Assembly (NCBI RefSeq): GCF_034702125.1
Contig: NC_085872.1
Coordinates: 27,526,634 to 27,590,633, forward strand
Length of the DNA: 64,000 nucleotides
DNA from: Engraulis encrasicolus
Lineage: Eukaryota; Chordata; Actinopteri; Clupeiformes; Engraulidae
Direction of reading: 5' to 3'
Shown here: piece by piece, positions 38,501-46,427 of the stretch
Layout: each line of letters starts with the position of its first letter
Numbering within the stretch: the stretch's first letter is position 1
The notes under the pieces: generated by a model
What the model saw: the letters and a program-made list of their open reading frames with translations, nothing else
Told to the model about the DNA's origin: nothing
Database searches by the model: none
Translations under genes and position numbers: made by a program

Positions 38501-41251
38501 CACCGGGTGACTGCCTTCAGCAGCAGCACATCTGAAAAGACAATGTAGAAAAAAGCAGATTCACTCGATTGCTTCAGTAGTAGGCTAGAATTACAGTGAG
38601 TCAAACACTTTCCGTGACAGACAGATATTGCTAGATAGTGCTCTGCTTTGTGCCAATAGGTAGAAGATGCTCCATGCCTGAGTTAGCTAGCTCCCGGCTT
38701 TTGCTAGCTATCGTTGGCCAGTTAGCTGGGATTGCTAGTGTTGTTGTTCTGTGGTTGAAATTCCCTTGGCATTGATATCTGAAAGTGAATTTCAACCACA
38801 GAACAACACTTAATCAACCGTTACTGAGTATGAGGGTAGCAACTAAGATTAAATGTCACAGTTGTGTGTCACAGACGTTTGTGTTTTAGCTCCTGTTAAA
38901 AGGGTATCGAAGTTTCAGCGCATAAGACGGAAACCGACGGTCACAGACCTATGAAATCAACATGAAAACCGATAACACAAAATGCCTCATCTCTTAAGTC
39001 ATCGGCGGTTGTATTTAATATAAAAACGTGTCAACTGCACTTACCTGCATAAACTGAAGTCTGACACACACTGGCGCTGGGGAAACTGAAGTGAGGCAAG
39101 CACGAGTTTCTCTTGACAGTTGATTTTGGCAGTCTTTTGGATTGCCGTAAGCGCACCAATGTAGAACGTTGCTGTCCCGCTCTCCACCCGAGGTTCAGAT
39201 TAACCTGACACATGCCATAACCTGGCCATAACTCATTCATTCACAGTCCGCGCGTTTTAATGTGTTGTGGGACGCCATAAACAACCCATATTTTAGCCAA
39301 ATCTTGGGGTTTTTTGCTTTTCAGAGGAACGCCCCAATTCACTGGCGCCCAGGTCAACCATAACCATGCCAAAATTTTGCCAAAAGCTTATGGCTTGCCA
39401 AAAGGAAGCCATAAATTGCAGATATCTGCCAAAACAAAGCCAAAATATCTGCTATCTGGGGAGCGTTTGGCGTGCATGTGCAAATAAAAGTATTGTGCGT
39501 ATGAGTGTAATGTGTGTATGTGTGAGAGGCAAAAGTGGTGTGTGTGCGAGATTTTTGTTACTGCGTGCATGAAAATGTGGCGTATGCACAACGTTTTCCT
39601 GTTCGAGTGCAAGCAAATAACAGTGTACGTGCAAACCTTTCGGGTGCATATGCGAGGAAAAGTAATGTACGTGCAAGCTTTTAGCGGTGATGTGCGAGGA
39701 AAAGTAAGGTACGTGCAAGCTTTTAGCGGTGATGTGCGAGGAAAAGTAAGGTACGTGCAAGCTTTTAGCGGTGATGTGTATGCAATTCCTGACATATTGG
39801 CTAGGCGGCGCCTCATAGAATGCATCGGGAATATCGGAACATCCATTTCAGTAGCTTAGGCTACTCGGTAGCCTACATTCTGCTCCTCAGAAAAGAATGG
39901 CTAAAAAGCGGCCACCGCCCCCCCCTTATTCTCGAAGCCCCCCATCTGAACCCTGTTGCGCCTCGCATGTAACAACATAGGCAATAACCTTTAAGACAGG
40001 CTCAAGTAGGGCTACTTGTCTGTCATGAGCTCATAAGACGACAGCTTTGTAAACGATTTCCATAAGCTCCAAGCGTCTCATTAACATGCATTGATGATAC
40101 TGATGCAATGATGCAGAAACCCCACTCTATGCCAATTCGACTCCTCTCTCACCATATTATCTTTTGGAATGCTGAAGTGACAGGTGACAACGTTACATCC
40201 AACAGCACGACAGGCATAGCCTCAACTCTTGTCGGCTTGCTAAGAATTTAATCCCTCCGCCTATCGCCGACAGTAGAGATTTAGAGAGTGTCTCGGTGGT
40301 CACTGCAGTAGCCAGGTCGCGTATAGGCTATCTTACCGTTAGATGGGGGATGCTCTTTTTCCCTTGGTAACCTGTCCCGGACATGCTGTTCCGCCCAGCC
40401 GACGTCGCGAGCACAGACGCGTTGTGAACAATGAGCTAATGTGCCCTTCTTTGTATCTCGAGAACGCGTACGCACAGCGCGATCTGGATACGACTGCCGT
40501 CGGATTTTGATGAGCGCCTCTCCCGGAGAGTGAGCGCGCGCGCGCGCGCGCGTGTGTGTGTGCCCACGAGTGAACTGGAGCGCCCCCCCTCACAAGTATA
40601 GCCTGTAGTGGCCAAAAAGTCACTGGCAGCCACAAAACCAGCCGCCAGATGGGACGCTTACTGCCGCGGGTGAAAATAATCTTTAGCAAGGCCGGAGTTT
40701 TGTTTTGTTCCCCGCCGAACAGAGATGACTTCAATATATGACGATTTGGATAACATTCTTTTTTAAAAAAAAAAATGCAATATGCAACATAAAACCACAT
40801 ACAGGAGCTTTACATAATTTGGAATGCGACATAAACATCGACGCACTAAAAGTAGCCTTTTGCACCATGGAATGTGAAAGCATTGTATTAGATGCAAAAT
40901 ATGGCTCACCTTTTCGTTGTCTCGTCCAGATATGTAATCGTTTCCTGAGAAGGTGACAACCACACCCGACCTGCCATCCTCACGGCTTGCCGGGTAGTTG
41001 GTGTTGGCAACACTACCTCGGTCACTGGCACAGTTGCTGTCTAGGATGCGCTCACAGCTCCCGCTCCGAGATGCCCGACCCCCTTTCGTAGTCACTGCGG
41101 TAGAGTCGAAAGCAATAGTTTTGTTGTCGAATGCCCCTTCCACAGAAGTAAACATTCCGCAATGTTTCTGACGGGGACCCGTTGCGATGGGCCTTGCAAA
41201 GTACACCGGGAGTTCATCCTCCCTGTTCAGTTCCCTCCGGCGGCCCGACAT
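22290..41251 (-). CDS. crmp1: crmp1, collapsin response mediator protein 1, long isoform
   Basis: CRMP1 is a cytosolic dihydropyrimidinase-like protein that forms tetramers and links semaphorin 3A signalling to microtubules and actin in neurons; the family lacks hydrolase activity. Fourteen coding exons read on the minus strand: 40910-41251, 34026-34114, 33599-33783, 33090-33254, 31782-31843, 31547-31627, 30813-30881, 30564-30684, 30025-30181, 24321-24462, 23953-24123, 23557-23736, 22960-23125 and 22290-22381. Phases close to 2022 nt and 673 residues. Exon sizes 89/185/165/62/81/69/121/157/142/171/180 are those I recall for vertebrate DPYSL genes. Exon 1 encodes the long-form N-terminus ([15 protein letters not shown]). 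Diagnostic blocks are [71 protein letters not shown] and [20 protein letters not shown]. The C-terminus with [30 protein letters not shown] and NITSLG marks CRMP1 rather than CRMP2 or CRMP4; it is the Cdk5/GSK3 phosphorylation region. The short-form first exon was not found. Confidence 0.94.
22566..22909. mobile_element. TTAA-flanked MITE in crmp1 intron 13
   Basis: TTAA at 22562-22565 and 22910-22913 flanks terminal repeats AGGTGTACGGTGTA and TACACAGTGCACCT. Centre sequence includes ACTTTTCATGATATGAAAAGT, a short hairpin. TTAA target duplications are typical of piggyBac and Kolobok elements. It ends about 47 bp from exon 13. Confidence 0.7.
23345..23520 (-). mobile_element. tRNA-derived SINE, family C
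   Basis: On the minus strand a tRNA-like head (GGCCCACCTGTGGCTCTAAC, box A region) is followed by a near-perfect box B (GGGTTCGATTCCC) and then a tail through CATCTCTCTCTCCCAGTCAT to CTGTCTGTTCTCCACTGCCC. A second copy is at 60636-60802. Being dispersed with a conserved tail, it is a SINE and not a tRNA gene. Confidence 0.85.
23739..23835. repeat. (GA)n microsatellite at the crmp1 exon 12 acceptor
   Basis: A GA run of about 97 bp with a few interruptions. It abuts the exon 12 acceptor (exon starts at 23736), so on the transcribed strand it forms a long CU polypyrimidine tract right before the AG. Confidence 0.95.
24594..25524. mobile_element. TTAA-flanked foldback element with long arms (crmp1 intron 9)
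   Basis: TTAA flanks it (24590-24593, 25525-25528). The left arm, about 24594-24955 and starting AGCGATGGTTCGGAGTAGAA, recurs as its reverse complement at about 25165-25524, ending TTCTACTCCGAACCATCGCT. The arms are about 360 bp, differ at only a few positions, and surround a 200-bp unique centre. It has no ORF. The TTAA site suggests a piggyBac or Kolobok-type non-autonomous element. Confidence 0.85.
25707..25989. mobile_element. Possible hAT-like MITE
   Basis: The left end CCAGGGATGAGCCATATCTC and the right end CATATCGCCCGCCCCTAG resemble, in opposite orientation, the CAGGGGTGGGCGATAT termini common among fish hAT elements. ATTTCGATTTTTTAAAAATC at the left and GAGTTAATGTCGTCATATCG at the right fit. 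I could not find a clear 8-bp duplication. Confidence 0.4.
25990..26110. repeat. Dispersed repeat, copy 1 (inverted partner at 28880-29005)
   Basis: AATCGTTACGCGCTGGATAG at about 26008 and AGAAGGGGTGCCCC at about 26078 recur in opposite orientation at 28880-29005. The family is unknown. Confidence 0.45.
26111..27118. other. crmp1 intron 9, nothing assignable
   Basis: AT-rich intron sequence; no exon, repeat ends or RNA gene could be supported. Confidence 0.4.
27127..27343. mobile_element. hAT-type MITE with 8-bp TSD
   Basis: CTCTACAT flanks it at 27119-27126 and 27344-27351. The left end CAGTGGTTCTCAAACC and right end GTTTGGGCACCACCG form the imperfect hAT terminal repeat. It is 217 bp, with internal AAGTACCACC repeats. 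Confidence 0.88.
27361..27860. repeat. AGTAC minisatellite array
   Basis: About 500 bp are built from the pentamer ACAGT/AGTAC with a higher-order unit of roughly 40 bp marked by AGCATACAGTACGGTGCAGT. Variants (GGTGCAGT, TAGTACAGT) are interspersed. Long Tyr-Cys-Thr frames across it are artefacts of the repeat. Confidence 0.93.
27861..28879. other. crmp1 intron 9, nothing assignable
   Basis: AT-rich intron DNA; no exon or repeat ends seen. Confidence 0.4.
28880..29005. repeat. Dispersed repeat, copy 2 (inverted relative to 25990-26110)
   Basis: CTATCCAGCGCGTAACGATT and GGGGCACCCCTTCT are the complements of blocks in the copy at 25990-26110. Confidence 0.45.
29556..29630. repeat. Polypurine GGGA-rich tract
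   Basis: A nearly pure purine stretch of GGGAGG/GAGGAGGGG units on the plus strand, able in principle to form G-quadruplex or triplex DNA. Not coding. Confidence 0.8.
30948..30988. repeat. (ATC)n microsatellite
   Basis: A run of about 13 ATC triplets in crmp1 intron 6, about 65 bp 5' of exon 7. Confidence 0.95.
31857..31919. repeat. (GA)n microsatellite at the crmp1 exon 5 acceptor
   Basis: A GA run of about 63 bp lying about 13 bp from the exon 5 acceptor (exon starts at 31843); on the transcribed strand it is a CU tract, as at exon 12. Confidence 0.95.
31920..33089. other. crmp1 intron 4, degenerate repeats only
   Basis: The only structure seen is a pair of related segments at about 32655-32730 and 32735-32815 (CCAAATGACGGCAGACCGGAG versus GCGAATGACAGTTGAGTGGAG, cut here as degenerate copies). 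No exon could be supported. Confidence 0.35.
34190..34405 (+). mobile_element. SINE with L2-type tail, family D
   Basis: GGCTGCAGGTTCTCACTCC carries a box-B-like motif. It is followed by GACTTTGAGCAAGGCACCTA and the tail GCTTTGGACAAAAGCGTCAG, then CTAAGTGTAATGTAATAATG. This GCTTTGGATAAAAGCGTC-type tail is shared by several fish SINEs mobilised by L2-clade LINEs. Confidence 0.7.
34732..35734. repeat. Giant palindrome, left arm (crmp1 intron 1)
   Basis: About 1.0 kb that reappears as its reverse complement at 35862-36494 plus 39463-39825. It starts near CTATGAGGCGCCGCCTAGCC and ends near GACGCCTTGTTAAATCAGGC. It contains two 42-bp tandem units (ACATCACCGCTAAAAGCTTG marks each), many CGCACA/CACACA-type steps, and a TA microsatellite at 35498-35536. 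Confidence 0.92.
35498..35536. repeat. (TA)n microsatellite in the left palindrome arm
   Basis: About 19 TA units; the matching site in the right arm (36069-36080) has only a short ATATATAT run followed by a T-run. Confidence 0.92.
35671..35907 (-). CDS. Unrecognised 78-residue frame across the palindrome centre
   Basis: The frame starts in the right arm ([20 protein letters not shown]), crosses the 127-bp unique centre and ends in the left arm. I do not recognise the protein. Upstream, in the right arm, the minus strand has GGAAGTG and CCGGAAAACC motifs reminiscent of a housekeeping promoter, so it might be a captured or element-encoded first exon, but it could equally be chance. Confidence 0.25.
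   Translation of the reverse strand: MAAHTRDRDAMLNQAIGLLNTIIDSPGNSGVNIQAGVNNLARSNNSTPTPSADSVQDEPDLTRRPCMRSHFEVRSSVR
35862..36494. repeat. Giant palindrome, right arm, inner part
   Basis: Reverse complement of 35734 back to about 35071, from GCCTGATTTAACATGGCGTC to GTCTAATTATGTGTGA, where the arm is broken by a transposon. Identity with the left arm is very high by eye, with a few indels. Confidence 0.92.
36497..39460. mobile_element. 2.96-kb TIR transposon, CCCAGATAGCA ends, GA target duplication
   Basis: It starts CCCAGATAGCAAAATG and ends TATCTGCTATCTGGG; both ends continue into an imperfect inverted repeat with TTTTTGGCAGA and TCTGCCAAAACA. GA is duplicated at 36495-36496 and 39461-39462, and the unbroken left arm of the palindrome shows the empty site TGTGTGAGCG. 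Inside are CATAATGTACCCATAA tandem-like repeats (36720-36890), a 70-bp-arm hairpin (36869-37024) and a 65-bp hairpin (38744-38808). No convincing transposase frame was found, so it is probably non-autonomous. Confidence 0.85.
39463..39825. repeat. Giant palindrome, right arm, outer part
   Basis: Continues the right arm after the inserted transposon, from GCGTTTGGCGTGCATGTGCA to GGCTAGGCGGCGCCTCATAG. It has three copies of the 42-bp unit (GGTACGTGCAAGCTTTTAGC) where the left arm has two. Confidence 0.92.
40330..40600. promoter_or_regulatory. CpG-rich segment in crmp1 intron 1
   Basis: Many CpG dinucleotides (GCGATCTGG, CGAACGCGTACGC-type context, and an alternating CG run at 40534-40552 followed by GTGTGTGTG). 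It lies about 300 bp 3' of exon 1 and may extend the crmp1 promoter CpG island. The CG/TG run could adopt Z-DNA. There is no direct evidence of regulation. Confidence 0.4.
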
Positions 41252-41694
41252 TTTACGCACAACAGACTAGAATCCTGCGTTTAATCGGGTGGCAATCTGG
41301 ATGCTGGAATCAGGTCAGATGCTTAAGAGAATGCAGCCCGCTGCGGAGTGCCAGTCGTCTAGCGTGAGATGAACTGTGTACTGTAGCCTAACCTAGAGCC
41401 GCACAGAGGGATGGGTAGAATAAGTGATGAAGTGCTCCATTTTCAGCGCGTATTAACTACTGATACAAGTGTTGTAATCAGAGATGGAGAAATATGTCGA
41501 AGTAGTCAGGGCTTTTGGCCAGACACAAAACTTAGTGGGCTATATTAGTTTTACATACCACTGCTATGGTAAAGGGAAAGGCATGGCCTCATGACCAACA
41601 TACCTGGCTGGCTGACTCCAATATTGGTAGTAATTGCAGTGTTTAATTCCCACAGACAAGTATTGACACATTGGGCAAGTCTGTGTATGTGAAA
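41252..41694. other. Region 5' of the crmp1 long-form start
   Basis: The upstream sequence of crmp1 read on the minus strand. It is CG-containing close to the start codon and AT-rich further out. No TATA element is obvious. Confidence 0.35.
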
Positions 41695-42001
41695 GCGAAA
41701 GCCCAACTGGGAAACTTCAACTCCCATTGTGACACAGCCCTCCACAGAACACAAGTGTTCACTGCACACTGCACACAACGAAATTGCATTTATGCTTCAC
41801 CCGTGGAAGGGGCAACCCCCAATGGCACCCCAAGGGAGCAGTGCGGCAGGACGGAGCCATGCTCAGGGTACCTCAGTCATGGAGGAGGATGAGGGAGAGC
41901 ACTGGTTTATTATTCCCCCCACCAACCTGGCGGGTCGGGAGTTGAACCGGCAACCTTTGGGGCTACAAGTCAGACGCCCTAACCGCTTACCCATGACTGC
42001 C
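41695..42001 (-). mobile_element. tRNA-derived SINE, family A, full-length copy
   Basis: On the minus strand the head reads GGCAGTCATGGGTAAGCGG then TTAGGGCGTCTGACTTGTAG, with box B GGTTCAACTCC. The body and tail match 5602-5895. It is the most tRNA-like of the four copies. Confidence 0.88.
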
Positions 42002-42913
42002 CTATGTGTGTACCCAATGAGAGTAAATTACAAAGGCAACAGGACAGAAATTATAACACTAGCATCAGTGCACATTACTTATTACCACAAACAACATTAT
42101 ATAATGAACACATCATTGTTTTGCCACCCACAAACACCGTAAAAGTAGCCTAAGTAAAGCAAGTAGACATTGCCCGCATACCACATTGCCTTGCAGGAAA
42201 TCAGTTCCTTTAGACCGACGTATTAAGTATAGGTCTACCAATGTACATTAACTTGTCACCAAGATCCATACAGCAATAGGTGCATTCTACTTTCTCGCAA
42301 CGTCTACACCCGCATGCAGACAGCAATACATTCTGGAGTGGAAATGTTGCATGATGGTTACAAATCTTGTCCGATTTACCAAATTTCAGTCATGCTGCGA
42401 CAAAGACACCACGTGTGTCATGATGTCAAACTCTTGCATAATCAATGTGATTGCAGATGGACCTTGCAACTCCTGCAGTTGCTTATCCCAGTTCATGCTC
42501 ATTGCAAGGGTTTATACCACTTCCCCACACCTCACATGTAATGTGGTACATAGATCAAACAGGTGCAAGCTCATCATCTCATGCAAATGAGATGACATAC
42601 TTTGAAACGTAGCCGACGTGCCAAGTTGAATACACCTAATATCTACTTTCGGTGAAAGCAATAGGCATGTTCATGACCAACTTCCATCATTCCACGACTG
42701 CAGAATAGGCCTACATAAGCGAGAACTTGCCATCATGGCGTGGATGGTGCTAACAGTGCGTTTGAAGTCGACCACAAATTTGAACGAGACTAGCTTGCAC
42801 CAATTTGATCTATGTAGCACATCACATGTAAGGTGTGAGGGGACAGGTGGGGAGTAGGAGTTGAAAGAGGTGCAGTTCAAACTTTTCAGTGGTGTGGTAC
42901 AATGCGTCTAGAC

Positions 42914-43192
42914 TAGAGATGCACTGGATCCAGATTTTTAGGATCCTGCCGGATACCGGATCCACTGCTTAAGATCCTGACGGATCCGGAACCGGATACC
43001 GGATCCTACGAAAGGGTTGAAAAACATAGCCTACTCACACACGTGGGCCCTTTTTGTCACGTTGGCTCAAACTATTTTGACTGAAAAGCCTCGGCTACCG
43101 GATCCTGGATCCTGGAACCGGATCCGGATCCTGTGAAAAACCCTATTATCCTGCCGGATCCGGAACCGAATCTTGGATCCGGTGCAGCTCTA
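42914..43192. mobile_element. hAT-type MITE rich in GGATCC motifs, 8-bp TSD
   Basis: GTCTAGAC flanks it at 42906-42913 and 43193-43200. The ends TAGAGATGCACTGGATCC and GGATCCGGTGCAGCTCTA form the terminal repeat. The interior is a series of CCGGATCC / GGATCCGG variants in both orientations, 279 bp in all. Confidence 0.9.
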
Positions 43193-43200
43193 GTCTAGAC

Positions 43201-45369
43201 CAGTGGTTCCCAACCTATGGGCCGGGGCCCACTGGTGGGCCCTGAAGGTATTCCAAGTGGGCCTTAAATAATAATCATATTTTGGTGTGTGTTGCTGTTG
43301 ATTTATTTCACTGATTCTTGAGAAAGTGGCTAAAACAGGTTGTAATCTTGAAAGAAAAAAACGAAGTGAATAACAAAATAAAATGGTATATCCTCATAGA
43401 CAAAGGTCTTGGCTTTTCAGAAATGCACAAGGCCAATCTCCCCATTTTGAATTTTTTTCAGAAATCAGGTTTTTCTCCGATCATACCATACCTTTTTGTC
43501 AACACGGTCAGACACAATTAAAAGCAATAAAAAGTGTATTGATTTGGTTGCATATATATCTGGAGTTTTTAAGTGATTGTGTGTGTTTTTTGGTTCACAC
43601 ATACGCCTTTAAATGTTGAAAATTCACTTTCATTCTATTTTAATACTGCTTCATGTGTTCTAATTTAAAAATATGTACTGTCAGACAACGCTTACTTAAT
43701 GCCTAAATAGATCAAACAATTTTTTGTAATTTCACAAATATTCGTGAAGGCTTAAATTTGCTATTACTTTGATAATTCAACAACTCCAAAGGAAAATCTT
43801 GTAAGGACATTCATTTAAAATGTCCAAAACTCCTTCTTACGGTGGTGACTTAAGAACTGACGGTGGTGACAGTAATCTGAAGGTGGTGAAAGTGACCTAA
43901 TTATTATCTACATTTAGCAAAATAAATAGCCCTCTCAAGTCAATGACATCTAGCATAAACACTTTATTTTTTGAGTGTGCACAGTATGTTTGTGCATGTG
44001 TTTTTTCTTCATTTGTTAGATGCTCTAGGAAGTAGGCCTAGATTATTGAAAATGTGGCATAAACAGGTTTTAAGTTGTTCAAATCCAAAATTTTAGAGGT
44101 GCATTATCATAGATGAAGGTCTTGGTTGTACAGTGAATGTATTGGCCAAGCTCCCCATGTTTTACATTTTTCATAAAATGGGCTCTTTCTTGGTTTTGTC
44201 ACCAGCGTCAGACAGAATTAGAAGTGAAAAAAAAATATATTTACTGTATTGAAGTGAATTACTTTTACAATTCAACATAATTGTAGATACTTATTGGAAG
44301 CATATTCTTAAAACTGAAAAACACATGCTTTTTTGTGAACTACATCAGATGTCACCACCGTCAGGTTTTGTGACAAAAAACCCTCCAAATGCACCTCAGT
44401 GGAGGCTGGAGTATAAGTTTGGGTCACAATTATTACTAACATGTCTGGTAATGTTTCATTAACCAGCACAATTTAGTAAAATATGGAACAAGATGATGAG
44501 CGGAACAAAATCTGACGGTGGTGACATCTGACGGTGTGAGACAAAAAAACACTCTTTTACATATTGTGCATTTTTTGCTCACATTAGCCACTTCTTTTTC
44601 GGTCTGTTTCTTAGGGGCTTCATGCCGCTTCTGAAAAAGTATATATAATTAACATTAATGTAACATAATACTATTAAAACCCCCGACGGTGTTGACAGTT
44701 TATGGTTGGGACAGTACCAGTGTCCAAACAAATTAACAAATTGAGGAGAAATTAGTAAACTTACAGGAGCTTCAGTGATGGTGAAGTATTCAGTAGAGCT
44801 AAAGGTTTGAAAAGGGGTCCTAAGTAATGACAATGACCTTGTGCATACCTGATTTTATTGTCTTTTTAAAAAAATCTGACGGTGGTGACTAATATGCTGG
44901 ACACACTTTGAGCAATCAGAAAATAGTAGTAACTATTGTTTACACGCACTATGTGCATATCTGCAGAACCACTTCAATATGGACTTTCACATCATGGTGA
45001 TATTATTCAATAATATCAGTGATTTTTACATTTTAAGTCAATTGAAATGATGATGTCTGTCCTTGGGACAGCTGTTTTTACAGGGTGTGGGCAGGTTTAT
45101 AGCCATGAAAAGTAATAAAATTACACTTAAATATTTCAAACGACTGTGCATTTGTGTAACAGACCCCTGGGTCTTTACCTGGATTCATTTTGTTCATGAA
45201 AATGTAGTTTATTTTCAACAGAATTGGCAGTTTATTGCTGAGACATGTTTTAGCCGCTTTCTCAAGAATCAGTGATTTGAGTTTTATTCTTAATTGGGTC
45301 AGAGGTGGGCCCCGAACATTTTTGACAATTTCGAGTGGGTCCCAAGTTGAAAAATGTTGGGAACCCCTG
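43201..45369. mobile_element. 2.17-kb non-autonomous hAT element, same 8-bp target
   Basis: GTCTAGAC flanks it at 43193-43200 and 45370-45377. The ends are CAGTGGTTCCCAACC and GTTGGGAACCCCTG. Subterminal inverted repeats include GATTCTTGAGAAAGTGGCTA at about 43314 and its near-complement GCCGCTTTCTCAAGAATC at 45253. The motif TGACGGTGGTGAC recurs through the interior (about 43858, 44512, 44877). No transposase frame. Confidence 0.88.
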
Positions 45370-46297
45370 GTCTAGACGTCAGTAAACTTTTGGCCAACCA
45401 GATCAAGGGTGCATCACTGCGTATGCGGTATGACGACCCTTGCACTGAGCACCATTCGGGATAAGTAACTGCAGGTGTTGCATGGTTCGTCTGCAATAGC
45501 TTTGATCACGCGCGAGTTTGACACCATGTCTTTGTAGATGCGTTTTCCATCACCCCTAAAAAGTTTGTGATGCACCCCACTTCAACTCCTCCTTCCCACC
45601 TGTCCCCCCACACGTCACATGTGATGTGCTACATAGACCAAACTGGAGTGAGCCCTTCACCTCGTGCAAATTTGAGGCCGACTTTAAATGTGTAACACCA
45701 ACCACAGCATGACAGCGAGTTGTCGTTGATGTAGTGTGGAGTCATCAATCGACAAGTGTTAGTCTCGAACACACCTATTTGCATGGGACGATGATGCAAG
45801 ATTTTTTCCTCAAAAAACATTTTTACTGTCAGTTTAGGGTTATTGATTGTTTTTGACTGGGTGGCACAGCTTAGGCCTACGGCTATTATTTGATTTGGCA
45901 CAATAATTTGGTATCGTATCAACCAATTGGAAAAGGTATTTCTCAAAAAATGCTTTTTTTGACAGGTAGGTAGGGTGTTGTGGGACTTTTGGCCTGCGTA
46001 TAACTTTAATTGTTGCAGCATAGATAGTGCTATAGGAACATACAGAAAAAATGGCAAAACGTGCAAAACCGATTTCATGTCCCAACTGTTGGACCTCCAA
46101 CAACAGTGCTGTGTTTGTACTTTTAGGACTTTTTGGACAAAATAAAATATATATCTTAATTATTTTTAAATGTATTGTTTTGGTTACTCAGTTCTGTTGC
46201 TCCACTCCACCAAATTAGAACCAGTAATTTGTGAGAAACTATAGTGTGTAGAGGGATATCTGAACCTGGACTAAGTCTTAACTAACTGTTGAGACCA

Positions 46298-46404
46298 GGG
46301 TGCATTTCTGGAAAGCGTAGTTGTTAGCAGTTAGCAACTTAGTTGCCAATGGGAAATTAAGTAGCTAACATAGTTAACAACTACGCTTTCCAGAAAAGCA
46401 CCCC
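46298..46404. mobile_element. Foldback MITE next to the L2 LINE
   Basis: CCAGGGTGCATTTCTGGAAA with GCGTAGTTG at the left faces CAACTACGCTTTCCAGAAAA with GCACCCC at the right; the middle is made of GTTAGCAGTTAGCAACTTAG-like steps. It is about 107 bp and fully self-complementary at the ends. Confidence 0.7.
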
Positions 46405-46427
46405 ACTCTTTCTCTTCATTTGAATAC

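Larger units (their letters stand above)
42300..45800. repeat. Older inverted-repeat element, split by two hAT insertions
   Basis: A segment near 42380-42590 (GTCATGATGTCAAACTC, CACCTCACATGTAATGTGG, TACATAGATCAAACAGG) is related in reverse complement to 42780-42850 (TTTGATCTATGTAGCACATC) and partly to 45480-45660 (GAGTTTGACACCATGTC, GTCACATGTGATGTGCTACA). The parts between 42914 and 45369 are later hAT insertions. The outer ends could not be fixed. Confidence 0.4.
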
